In this document: positions 52,104 to 64,000 of the stretch, one piece after another
Position numbering within the stretch: position 1 is the first letter of the stretch
Layout: each line of letters starts with the position of its first letter
DNA from: Rotaria macrura
Taxonomy: Eukaryota > Rotifera > Eurotatoria > Philodinida > Philodinidae
Assembly: GCA_900239685.1 (NCBI GenBank)
Contig: OENT01000219.1
Coordinates: 2,491-66,490, forward strand
DNA: 64,000 bases
Reading direction: 5' to 3'
The notes under the pieces: model-generated
What the model was told of the DNA's origin: nothing
What the model saw: only the letters and a program-made list of their open reading frames with translations
The model's database searches: none
Made by a program: the position numbers and the translations under genes

Positions 52104-54147
52104 CTATAAACGTGAGTATTTGTTTTCAAATTGTTTAACATCAAACTTTCGTTTACATCCATCATAATTCATATAACGAATTTTACCAAATATGGGTCGT
52201 TCCTTCCAGCCTTGATCATGAATCCCACAACTAAAACACATATCAATAATGCAGAATAATAATGATAATAATGAATGATTCGTACATGCTCCACATTATA
52301 CCAACGTAGCCACATGGATCACGTCCATCAAGATTATATTTATCATTTAAATAAATAGCTATTTCAAGAGCTTCTTCAGGTGTTTTTGTCCATTCGAGAA
52401 TTTTCTTCGCCCAATACATACGTAGAAAACCATGCATTTTAGCTTCTTTAATCATTTGGATTTGAGCTGCATTCCATAACTTATCATGTGTGCGACCATA
52501 TTCTAGATCATCACGACTGTAAACATATGTTCGTTTATCGTTTCGATGATCGTTCAAAGTCTTTTGTGCCCATTCCCATGCACCATTAATCGTATCGTCT
52601 ATAAAGTGAAATGTTAAATTACGAATATGTAGATTATTTTTGCTTGCGTATTTTGTTTTCTTTAGAAGAAGTTTGTTTTAATCTTTTATAAAAACTTACA
52701 GTTCTCTTGATAAAAACAATAGTTATCACTTAATTCTCTTCGTACAAATGCTTCTTCAATATATGAATCACAAGCATCTTTAAATTTAGGTCGTAATTTA
52801 GCTACGATAAGTAATGCACGTTGTGCGCTTATTTGTCCATAGTGTAACCATGGCGACAGATTCGATAAAGCACCTTTATTTGGATCATTACGCCCTGTAG
52901 CAAAATTTTTAATACGTTCATCGATAAACGATTCTAATTGTCGTATTCCACCAGTATAGCCTATAATGAAAATAAGAAAAATGCTTTTTTATCTTCTTTG
53001 AATAGAAAACGAACGACAAATTCTACCAGGAATAGCCCAGGAAACGTCATTAACAGTTCGATCCACTTGTAAACTATCATCTGCTGCTTGCCAATCGATC
53101 GGTTTTATTAGATGATCAATAGATGATGTATGTGGATGTTTTATAATTGGAGGATATTCAGTAAAGTATTCATCCATTTGTTGATGAAGTTTATTTCGTA
53201 TTGTACGTGCGCCATACTCGAGTTTTTTTGATGCATTCCAACATGGTACAACATTATGTGCATCAACCTTTAATTTTTATGAAAGAACACTATGTACGTT
53301 CATCATTGAAGAATCATCAGGGTTCGATGTAGATAGAAATATTAAATTTTTCCTACTGACTCATAAGTGTTTTTTTAATAGTAGAAAATGAGTCGTCGAA
53401 TAAACATGAAGATTTTCGTCTTTCTAATCATATTGATTACTCTTTTCTACGTAAGAAAATTTTAAAATTAAACATTACCTGTACAATTGGTATCTTTGTA
53501 ATTTGTTTTGCAACATTATCCACCCATTGACGTGGTACACGTAATGGTGAAAAATCGGTAATAATTGTGCCAACTTTATAATTTTCAATAAATTTTGGTA
53601 GAACATGTTCTGCCTTACCAATCAATAAATGAAATATTATATTTAATTGTTGACATTCTTTTTCAACTTCATGTAAACCTTTTAACATAAAACGATATGC
53701 ACGTAATGGTGCAGCTAAAAATGTTGGTACTAAACAAAATGCAACATGTAACGAAAGTTGTTGTTTAAGTGCAAGTCTTTGAGCATATAACATAGCCCAA
53801 TTGTCTTGTACACGTTGATCACGTGACATCCAATAGAGTATTGTTTGAGCATCTTTTGGAATGTCATTTATCTTATTTATTGAGCGAACACGATTTTTAT
53901 TAAAACTAAAATCGATCACATTCGAACAAATACTTTTTCGAACATGATCAATAGCTGATTGAAGAGGTTTTATAGTAAAATAATCGATTCGATTTGTATT
54001 TGTTTTCGTATTAGATGTTTTACTAGATAAATCATCGTTGTGTTCATCTTCGATTTCATCTTCTAGTTCACTTGTATGAATATTGGATTCACTAGTTTTT
54101 TTATCTCGTTTCTTTCGTATGGGCATAGTTTCTTTACGTTTCGACAT
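52104..54147 (-). CDS. Class II CPD DNA photolyase
   Basis: Five exons: 54147-53479, 53267-53027, 52960-52700, 52598-52286, 52230-52104; 536 aa. Light-driven FAD enzyme that reverts UV-induced cyclobutane pyrimidine dimers. The N-terminus is extended and basic ([12 protein letters not shown]), probably a nuclear targeting region, and acidic further on. Family marks: the substrate/antenna-domain opening [11 protein letters not shown]; class II signature 1 as [13 protein letters not shown], with Tyr where Phe is usual; and a complete signature 2, [20 protein letters not shown], near the C-terminus. [25 protein letters not shown] and [17 protein letters not shown] are also typical. Animals that survive strong UV or desiccation, including rotifers, keep this enzyme. 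Acceptor-like TTTTTAG lies 15 nt before the ATG. Confidence 0.95.
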
Positions 54148-56844
54148 TTCTTGTTTCCTTGTCTAAAAATAATAAAGAAATTGTACGTTTTATTTCTTTT
54201 TTTTTCATATTTTGTTGATATATTCAAATTTAATGATATATGTAGATGTAAAACAAGCTGAACGAATACATCTAATCAGTTGTATATGCACTTCTCTATT
54301 CATTGATCAGATTGAAGAAACAAACGATGAATGAACGGCATTCGATTTGACGTGTGTGTACACTCGATGCATACTTATCGTTCTTTTGTCTTACTACGAA
54401 TCCAGCCATCGTCATTGATGCATTCATTAAGTCTCACAAACTCTTGAGAAAGTAAGTTCATAAAACAATGGTAAAGATTAGAATAGAAGATTTTTATGTT
54501 GACCTCTTTTTTTTTCCTAATCTTTTATAGTAATTGATTATAAGTGCTATTTTATTCAGGTACGATTGAAAAAGAAATGAGAAAAAAAAGATTTCCTTTC
54601 TTTTGATCAGTACCTTATATTTCTTTTAAATTTTTAATAAATCTGACAAACATATAGATATATATACATACATAAATATATTACATTGCGCATGTGCGAT
54701 GTATGTCTGAAGTAGCAACCATATGTCAACTTATGAGTTTGTATGGATGTGTGTGTGTGTGTGACGCAAACCTTAGAAAAGAAAAATCAAGTGTTCACTC
54801 CGGTCAACTAATATGAATCCGATCAAAAAGGAGGGAGTAGGGGGGCGAGAAATTATTTGTTCTCAACATCGGAAAGAGAAGAACTCTGAAAACAATTGAA
54901 TGTGTCGATTAGTTTGTATATGTGTCGACCCGAAACTTTTTCTTTTTTATTCAATTCTATTTGATACTAGTAATTGTTACATAAGCAAACAACAAACTAA
55001 GAAAATGAAAGAAAGAATAAGTAAAAGTTTAACATTTGTGAGACATCTTGATGTCGATTCAAATAAAACGATTAGAACAATATTTGAAGAATAACATTAG
55101 AGAAAAAGAAAAGAAACACCAGAACTATCAACAAAAAGAAAAATTAAGATGACTATCATTGACGAGATTTTCATTTTTAATTAAGTAAGTTTTCTTTGTT
55201 TTTTTCTTGAATAATCATCGTTGAGATGAATTACTTGTAATTGATCTGTATATAAACACAGAATACATTCTCTTTCATGGTCTTCAAGATCGATAGAGAT
55301 ATATATCGATATATATACACACATATACATAAACATACACACGAATATTTTCTTTTGCTATTGAGAGTGTCGGCTTCCAATTTACACGGATGTGTGAAAT
55401 TGAAACTAGACCTGTTTACTTTTTCGATTTTATATGTGATCGAAAAGAAAAAATGTTCAAAAGAAAAAAAAATCTAAAAGCTAAATTGATTTTGATTCTA
55501 CATGTTATTCATAGTGAAGATTTATAGATAGATTCGTTGTTTCAAAGAAAGTTTATATGTGTGCTTATTTGTCTATTGACAAAACAGATGAGTAGAATTG
55601 AGTAATCGAACGCACGTACACATCTGTTTTTTCACGCCGACACAACCTTCATTTTTCCTTCTATATATATATCAGCTGAACGAAAAAACAAACAAAACAA
55701 ACGTCAGTAGGACATCAAACATCTCTTTCTATTACTTCTCGATATCTCTTAAGGGTAGCAAGATAAAAAAAGACGAATAAAAAAAAAATAATAAGAATAC
55801 AAGGATAAATATTAAATGAGCAATTATATATAGAAGGTGATGGCAACAGATCGTTTAGGCAAGTTGATGCTATTTATGCATGAATCGAACGTCTCAAGGA
55901 GTTTCTAATCGATGCAAATTAGTATACTTTAGTGGGCAACATATTTTCTTTTCTTCGGTATGTGTCTTCTCTCTTTAAAAAAGAAAGTTAACATTGAATC
56001 GTTCAAACGTGCTTATAATTATAATGAGGAGATGATCATGTATATATATACGTATATAAATATGTTTGTATGCATGTGTTTGTGTGCGTACGTATATGCT
56101 TACAATTTAAAAAAAGCTATCTTTTATAAATATATAAATATTGAATAAGAAAATAGTTTTTGAATGCCATGCCTAATAATTCACTTCTTATACATTTTCC
56201 TTTTTAAGACCTTATCTAATGAGCCGTATGCCGTTTTACACGTCATCAAATATGTGTAATGGTTGCAAAAGGCACAGAAGAAATTGATAATTAGACAATT
56301 TTCGTCGTCTGAGCATCTATATAGTCTCACATATAATATAGAACAATTGTCAACTCCCCTTTTTCTCTTCTACTTTAACGGTGGCTATTAGCGAATGAAA
56401 TAAAAAAAATAATAATAATCAAATCGTATGACAATGACAAAAGGAAAACTTGAAAGCAAAAGTAGTCATAGTTGAAACAGATTGCGCACACCATTGAGGA
56501 AAAAAGAACCCATGTATGTATGTGTGTGTGTGTGTGTGTGAGAAAAAGACACATCGACGTTAAACACATTGAACAGTCCTATAAAAAGAACGAGTATGCT
56601 TGTTTATGCATGTTAGAGTCATAATAATAGTCGATGAAAAACCTATTTAGAATCAAGGACTGTATCGAACGAATGAACGAGAAGAAGAAGAAAGAAGGCA
56701 AGACTGATATACTGTCCGAACAATATGATATTAGTAGGTTATTGATTATTTTTTTTTACTCCAAAAGGATATGAAGATGACACGTGCACTATAATTTTCG
56801 TATATATTGAATATTTCTCGTCTCTCATATTATATGGACATATG

Positions 56845-56866
56845 TATATATATATATATATATATA
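56845..56866. repeat. (TA)n microsatellite
   Basis: Eleven uninterrupted TA units. Confidence 0.85.
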
Positions 56867-57193
56867 GATTGTTTTTCATATCTATAAATGCATATCTATA
56901 CTTCATTAAATCAAAACTGACCGACTTCATTTTAGGCCTCTATTTTTTGCTAGTATCTATATGTTTGAGTATCCAATCGCTTGAGTCAAAACAAAGTAGG
57001 ATTAAAGACTCTTCTCTCAATTTGATTAGAGTAGGGACATTTCTTCATCATCTTCTCACATTGCATCTTTATTAGAAAAATCTATACATGGCTAGACACC
57101 AGAATCGCATACGAATGTATGTTAATTTCTATTACCATGATGATGAAGAAAAAGGAAATGAAAGAATAAATGACTAAAACCATTTGCAGTTCG

Positions 57194-57250
57194 CACACAC
57201 ACATACACACACATATATATATATTATATATATATGTGTGTGTGTGTGTA
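57194..57250. repeat. (CA)n(TA)n(TG)n quasi-palindrome
   Basis: CA repeats pass into TA repeats and then into TG repeats, so the two sides are inverted copies and the whole can fold back on itself as one hairpin or cruciform. Confidence 0.85.
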
Positions 57251-58834
57251 CATAGATCATCACTTGTCACTATTAACGGAAATACCTTCTCCTGTCAAAT
57301 GACAATAGAGGTAAGTAGGATGTCTACACATGGTAGTGAAAGGAAACATGAGTTTCTACTTAATTCAATGGAAAACAATGAAATGCATGCAGTGCTAATG
57401 AAAACATCATTTTTCTATTATTTTTATTTTTATTCTTGAAGTTTTTACAATGCATACAAAACATGTCTAAGTATTCCATCATACTTTCACACATTCAAAG
57501 TTTAATCGTTGTTGAGTTCGATTAACGTGATGCAACATTTACTCAAAATGGCCACCTTATTCATTCTTATACACACACAGCAGGCACTTGTCACTGATTG
57601 ACTATGAGTGGTCTTCGACTGCATGCTTCTATAGCAGCAGGATAAAGAGACATAGCATGTAAACATTTTACATTAACAATCTCCTTGTGTGATACAATGA
57701 GATAGAAAGAAATAGACAAAGTAACAACCTTCATTACTGATTATTTCGAGCAGACTTTTTACTTATATTGTAATCTCTCGATAGCATGCTATGACAAATA
57801 ATGATTAGGCAAATTAGAAGAAACTGAGGGGTCTGTCTTATTCATGTATTCTATCACATGACCTATTGATTCGAACAGACACAACTTCAGCCGACGAAAA
57901 TCAAATCATGTTGATGCGTAACGACTCAACAGTTTGAGTATGAGAAAAAATGATATGATGTTATAAAGAAGAAAGAGAGCAGGGAAAAAAGTGATCACCT
58001 GCTAGGAAAGAAAAAGGAGAAGAAGAAAAAGCAGAATAATAATAATAATAATAACAACGAGTAACACTCTTCTTTTGCTTCTTCATTCCTTCTCCTTTTT
58101 CTCTAGTGAATCGGACCTCATCAACATCAAGATGAGTTTAGTTGATTTCCAGCTGTTCCTTCTTCGCTGCCTCTAGAGAGGGAGAGAGAAAGTAAAGATG
58201 CGTTTTCTTCTTCATCTCCTCAATACGTAATGACATTCGGAATGTGTGTGTGTGTGTGTTTATGTGAGTATTTCTTCCGTTTTGAACGAAAGTGCCATCA
58301 TTAAGTGACACATTCTTGTTCAGCTAACGAAGAAAAAAAATCGGTTGACCACGAATTATGTGCAGATATTACATTCAACGATTGATCTATCATATATTTT
58401 CTAACTAAGAAACAAAAAAGATAATTGCCAGCTTTCTTCTTTTTTTCCCGAAGTATAATTAGAGAGAAACTATAGTTTTCGTTCAACAAAAAGAAAATAA
58501 TGTATGCTTGCTTATCTATCGAAGTGTACATGACATAATCATTCGTTGACCGTTTCCGTAGTTTGATGGACATTGTGCATGCACACACACGCGCGTCTCT
58601 ATTCCTTTCTCTCTTTGTCGTTTATGTAGATAGTGAATTATTCATTATTGTTGTAATTGAACACAATCACAACGTTTGCACACACGCGCGCATATCTTTA
58701 GTTCAACAAAGGTACCGTCATCTTCGATTTCCGCAACAATCGTTCTGTGACGAGTCTCTCAAGAATGAAAGAACGAGATCAGTAACAAGCTCATGCCGCC
58801 AAGGCTGGGGGGTGTCAAAATCCATCCATCGCTA

Positions 58835-58842
58835 ATGCAAAT
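58835..58842 (+). promoter_or_regulatory. Octamer motif ATGCAAAT
   Basis: An exact POU-domain octamer 292 bp upstream of the LRR receptor start. An 8-bp match in this much DNA can arise by chance. Confidence 0.2.
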
Positions 58843-59133
58843 AAGCACTCTTAACAACAACTGCTTGTTTCATAATCAGTAGCGAACACGTAACGAATAG
58901 GAGGGAGGAGACACAATGCGGCAGAGCGAGAGAGAGAACACAAGCAAGGAGGATGAACAGGATATGACAACATTAAATACACTGTAATAAACATCAGTAT
59001 AAAGAGAGAATAAAAAAGATCCTTGAACAATCAGAAACCCTTCTCTTTCTCTTTTTCTCTGTTATTTCATTTTTTTTTCCTTCTCTTTTGATCTTATCAT
59101 TCATCGCACTGATTTTGTCATTTGTAGATAATC

Positions 59134-62100
59134 ATGATTATTCGACATATTTATTATTCATTACTCTTGTTAATACAAATGTATACTTTAATTAAGCAAA
59201 TTTCCAGTTGTCCTATTCCATTTAATATTCAATCAAAATGCCGATGCGCAATAACTGAAACAGGACGTGTTTATATTTATTGTGCAAGAAAACAGTTAAC
59301 TGTTGTACCTAATTTTGATAATAGTAAGTGAATACGAAAAACGCAAAAAAGAAAAGAAAGAAATCTTTTATACTGTTTCATTTGTCTTTTTTTAAGGCAA
59401 TATAATTTTCGATGAACTAGTTCTATCCGGTAATCGAATATCGATTGTACATAAGCATTCTTTTAATGGTTTAAAATTGCGTAAACTTGAATTTCAATCA
59501 AATCCAATAAATAAAATTGAAATCAATGCATTTATTGATTTATCAAATTATTTAGAAGAACTAGTTTTATCAACAACAATATTATCATCATCTGAATTAA
59601 ATACGAATACATTCGTACAAATTCTATCTGAATTACCTAATCTAAAACGTTTATTTTTACGTTCATTTGATCTATCGAATTCTTTCAATATATCAAGTGG
59701 AAAATCTATATTAACATCGAAAAAATTAACTCAACTTTCATTACAACAATGTTCAATACATGATATTGATGATATCGATACATTTGTCAATTTATTTCCT
59801 AATTTAGAACGTTTAGATTTATCAGAAAATCGTTTTGAATATTTTAACATCCCATTGATATTATCATTGAAAAAATTAAAAGTATTAATTTTAAGTAAAA
59901 ATAGAATTCATCATTTGAAATTACAATCATCATTATCACCATCAACAGTTCATCCATCGAATTCTTTAATCGAACTTGATCTATCTTACAATGGTATGTA
60001 ATAAATTTCAACTAGAGGAAAAAAATTAGATTTCTAAACATTGAAATCAGATGTGTCAAGAAAGAACAAATTTCTCCTATCTACTGAAGTAGTTATGAAA
60101 ATAGAAAAACTCATCTATAACTTCATTAGAACTTATTTTCACTTCTTCTCGCATTGCTAGGATGTCGTTCTTTCACAGTCAAAAGTCCTCAAGAAGACAA
60201 TTCCTCAAAGGAAACAAAAAAAACAATAGATGTGAAAACAACACGCAAGAAAAAAAACGCCGAGAGTGTCTAAACTACTTGAATGATTTTCTCGTGGGTT
60301 TAGATCTTTAAATGTTTCTTACATAATAAGATAGTTATTATGAAAACGATTGTATGTATCTATTGATAAACATTTCTAGCTTTTTTCATAAGATAAGCCA
60401 ATAAGGTATGTTGTGTAATGACTTTCTTTGAGTTAAGAAAAAATTTCAATTGAACACCTGCCTAGAAGTCGTACGTTTCTTTTCAAGGTCTCGTATCTTT
60501 TCTGAGAAAGAGAAAACTTTCCAAGTTTCCTTTAATTATGAATCAACTTTGATTACTTTGTATGTTAAGATAAATTTCTATTGTCTCTGTATTATATGTC
60601 TTCTAGGTATTGAAACCATTGATGAACATATATTTGAATCAATATCTTCACAACTTGAAATATTAAATTTACGTAATAATGAATTAGTTACAGAAAAACA
60701 TTTAACATTTATTAGTCATCTATATCATTTACGTGAATTTTATTTCGATTATAATCGTCTTGAATCTATTAATAAATTATATTTACCATTGAACTTAAAA
60801 TTAATATCATTGAAAAATAATCGTTTAAATTATATTGATCTATCTGTATTGACACGTTTGGGAAATTTAGAAAAACTATATCTATCATCGAATAAGTTAA
60901 CTCAATGGTCATCGACAATAAATAATATATTTCCATCATTAGAAATACTTGAACTTGATAGAAACTATTTATCGATTATATCTTCATTGAATGCACCAAA
61001 ATTAAAACAATTAAATTTAGATGAAAATTTCTTAGGAAATAAAATTGATAAAAAGATTTTTTTCAATCTTCCATCACTTGAACGACTTCAATTACGTGAT
61101 AATCAAATCGAATTTATGGATATGAATGCATTTCGAAATACACGTTTACAAACACTTGGTAAGTCGATACATAGTAAACATATGATTTTTACTTGAGATA
61201 TTTGTTTTCTTTCACATAGATGTAACAAATAATAGTTTAATAATGATTCCTCTTTTAAATAATCTTAATGAAACATTGCAAAGTTTATCTCTGCGACTCA
61301 ATCGAATAAATACGATTGAGTCATCGACAAAAAACTATTATCAATCATTACAAACACTTGAACTTGATCAAAATCCATTAAATTGTGATTGTCAATTAAA
61401 TCGAAATCTTCAAGAATTATTTCATTTAAAAATAAAACTTACTGGTCAATGTCAATTACCAATTGAACTTCGAAATATGAATATCATGTCTTTACCCGAC
61501 GAACAATCATCTTGTCAACTAATAACTACGCATCACAATACATTTTCTACATTAACAACAGCAATGACGACTAGAATGAAGACTACAGTGATGAATATGT
61601 AAGTTATTCAGTTTTTACATTAAGGAACTAGCTCAACTTAGTGATTAAAATAGAAAATTGAATGCAAACCATCTGTGCTGCTCGTTATTCTAAGTATTAT
61701 AATGAAAAGACGTAGTAAAATTTACGAAGAAAGTTTATAGAGTTTTTATTTTTATTCATTTGATATACTCGTATCATGTTCCCAGTTATTTTTAGTTCTA
61801 TTTTAAATCTCGATAGGTAGATTAACGAGAATTTTAGAATATCATTATGAATTAAGATTTATAGTGAAGATCATATGATCAGATAGTTAAACCTATTTAA
61901 TAGAACGGTTTAAATAATACTGGTAACCTTTATCGGAGGTCATTTTTATATTCTATCAATGATGATTAACCTTCTACGACAAATGTTGTTTGACCTAGTA
62001 GCTTGTGCTGATTTGTTCCCATGAGTTAAGTGTCACTAACATGAATTTAATTATTATGTTCGACATAATAATTAAAACTTCCTATCTATCACTGATAATT

Positions 62101-63152
62101 AAATCCAATTTATTTTTAGTGTCGAAGAACTTCTGGAGAATTCTCCAGAACAACAACAAAAATATTCTTTACCAATAGTAACAACACCTATGGAAGACAC
62201 TACAGAACAGATTCGCATTGCTGATCTAACAATAACACCCATTAATGATAAATCTCAATTATTAATTCAATGGGAATTATATCCATTGATGCATGATGAA
62301 CATTTTAATGATGATTATCGTCGTACAAATTCAAAGCGTCACGATATAAATGGTTTTAAGATAAGCTTAAATTCTCCGATTTATAAAACAAGTCAATTAC
62401 TTGATGTATTACAAAGAAATTATACAATCGATTATATTCAACAAGGTGAAATATGTTTATTTCTCATACGTAGAATTGATTATGATAAATTTTGTAAACA
62501 ATTACAATTATATTCAACCATTTTACCAACACAGACATTAAAATCTTCGCTTATGATTGATTCAAAACATTCACAACAAATCTGGTATTTGAATGAGCCA
62601 ATGAAAAGTATCTTAATTGGTTCAGTATTTGGCGTATTATCTGTATTTATTCTATTTCTTACTATTATTTTATTTATGAGACGTTGTTCATATTTATTGT
62701 TGTGTCCTATACGTTCATCCAATTATCATCAAAATAATGATTCAAAAAGTGAAACACTCCTTGTACGTCCAACATCAACAAACACTATACCATGGTCATC
62801 ATCATCAGTACCATTATCATCAACACATCCACGTTCTTATCATCAACATCATCATTCGAGACCTCTTAGTTATCAACCAAGTCTTTCCACTCAATGTACA
62901 TGTCCAATACAATATCATAGTAGTGGCTCATCATCAACTGATGCTAGTTCAAACTTTAAATATACACAAAACTATCATATATATCAAGAGATTTTAAATG
63001 ATGACTATAATGCACAAATGATATCAAATAATTATCGTACTTGTCGTCCTCTGCATGTTGATACCAATTCACCTCCAACATCAACATCATCAAATACAAC
63101 GACGACAAATCTTGAACAGTGTCAACTTTGTTCACTTAGTGTTCTTGTATAA
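59134..63152 (+). CDS. Leucine-rich-repeat single-pass transmembrane receptor with FN3-like domain
   Basis: Exons 59134-59323, 59397-59993, 60607-61158, 61220-61598, 62120-63152; 916 aa. Signal peptide (residues about 1-24), LRRNT cap with Cys26, Cys36, Cys38 and Cys50, about 14-17 LRRs of the LxxLxLxxN type from about 70 to 490, and an LRRCT cap with Cys502, Cys504, Cys524 and Cys545 (NPLNCDCQL). A Thr-rich stretch follows, then a beta-rich segment of about 100 residues (about 604-710: DLTITPINDKSQLLIQWEL, NGFKISL) that resembles a fibronectin III domain. TM helix about 737-759, then a Ser/His/Gln/Thr-rich cytoplasmic tail of about 155 residues with no kinase or TIR domain. The layout recalls LRR-FN3-TM adhesion receptors of the nervous system, but orthology is open. 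A TTTGTAG acceptor lies 6 nt before the ATG. Confidence 0.85.
59994..60606 (+). other. Second intron of LRR receptor gene
   Basis: 613 bp between LRR-coding exons; donor GGTATGTAA, acceptor TTCTAG, both in phase 1. Nothing else seen. The 521-bp fourth intron (61599-62119) is likewise empty. Confidence 0.7.
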
Positions 63153-64000
63153 TCTTTTTTGTTTTGATATAATAAGAGTATTGATAATTATATTTGAGCT
63201 GATTTGTATAAATAGAGCAAGTATTACAAAAGAAGATTATTTTTCTTATTACAGTGAAGAAATTTGAAAAGATTAGTATATTGAATTATAAATTATGTAG
63301 AAGAATACATAAGATCAAACCAAGTATACATGACAAACGGAAACATCTGAAGAATCTGTAAAAGATGAAGAGAATAGTAGTCGAATGAGAGTTTTGCGAA
63401 TTTATTCGTTTCAGATTTTTGTTGCTATGAAATATTGAATCGAGTTCATGATTATTCAATATGAACGAGAATCTTTAACGATATATGAGAAAAGAATTTG
63501 ATATATCGAAAACGTTATTCTAATTATCAAACTTATAAACAAGAAACGAATACGAATACGAAAACTTGAAACCTAAAATCTAATCGTAATTGACTACATG
63601 TCTATTTTAATATTATGACAAGTTCATAAAAGTTTGTCAGATGTAATCCATACATTTGATCTACTACCACACTACAGGGAAGTTGAATAGTTTGTTAATA
63701 CAAAACAGTCCTTTGTTTTGGTAATTCTGCATGTGTCAACATTAATCTATGTTATTATTTTTCGATAAGCAAGCACATATAATTTCTTCTTAACAGACAT
63801 TCCATAAAAAAATATGATAGTCATTTAAAAAACAAGATTTTTCTATAGAAATGACAATAGAATTGGAATACTTGTTATAAAAGACAACAGTGAAACTATG
63901 AAATAGGCATGCATATTTTTTCAAGCTAAAAACTAAAATTACCTTGTTCTTATTTGATGAAATATCTTACATATAAATGTCGATTCTAAAACAAAGTAAA
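63153..64000. other. 3' flank of LRR receptor gene, no further gene
   Basis: AT-rich sequence to the window edge without a supported frame. Confidence 0.55.

Larger units (their letters stand above)
54148..59133. other. Divergent 5-kb intergenic region rich in microsatellites
   Basis: It separates the photolyase and LRR receptor genes, which are transcribed away from each other. It holds many short repeats: (TG)n at 54749-54763 and 56520-56539, (TA)n at 56845-56866, a CA/TA/TG quasi-palindrome at 57194-57250, (AAT)n near 58037-58055, (GT)n at 58243-58260. The last 300 bp are less AT-rich and contain an octamer ATGCAAAT (58835-58842). No gene is supported, though long 5' UTR exons cannot be excluded. 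Confidence 0.55.

Overview
The window is nuclear DNA from an animal. Every gene is split by GT–AG introns, many only 48–70 bp long, and the products are metazoan (a DIRAS-type Ras GTPase, CCP5/AGBL5, MAF1, a MAK/CILK1 kinase, a retromer subunit). The AT-rich sequence, small introns, foldback and hAT-type miniature elements, and acceptor-like sites just upstream of start codons fit a rotifer, most likely a bdelloid. The species assignment is inference. I reconstructed ten genes by following reading frame and splice phase, and one further gene is partial.

Layout. 1-3145: non-coding with microsatellites. 3146-5629 (+): DIRAS-like GTPase. 5630-10509: no gene, but one decayed foldback element (7861-8222). 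10510-11218 (+) NDUFS6 and 11356-15630 (+) VPS26 lie 137 bp apart. 15631-21461: no gene, but a 366-bp foldback element (17935-18300) and a 293-bp hAT-type MITE with an exact 8-bp target duplication (20372-20664). 21463-21809 (+): last exon of an unrecognised single-pass membrane protein. 25708-26794 (+): DHRS7B-like reductase. 30694-29761 (-) MAF1 and 31217-36613 (+) AGBL5 are divergent. 42897-38782 (-): MAK/CILK1 kinase in 15 exons, one of 17 nt. 48401-44865 (-): ALG1. 49999-48829 (-): EXOSC8. 54147-52104 (-): class II CPD photolyase. 59134-63152 (+): LRR transmembrane receptor.

The genes are mostly unrelated housekeeping or signalling functions: complex I, endosomal sorting, Pol III repression, tubulin deglutamylation, ciliary kinase, N-glycan assembly, RNA exosome and DNA photorepair. 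AGBL5 and the MAK-type kinase share a microtubule/cilium theme. What links the genes is structure: at least eight begin within 0-20 nt of a pyrimidine-AG acceptor with no upstream exon I could find, as expected of spliced-leader trans-splicing. NDUFS6-VPS26 looks like a two-gene operon.

Most worth a second look: two of the four zinc-ligand positions of NDUFS6 are substituted; the GTPase NKxD motif reads CKLD; two foldback elements share termini and arm sequence; an orphan PIP-box-like reading frame lies antisense in a VPS26 intron.
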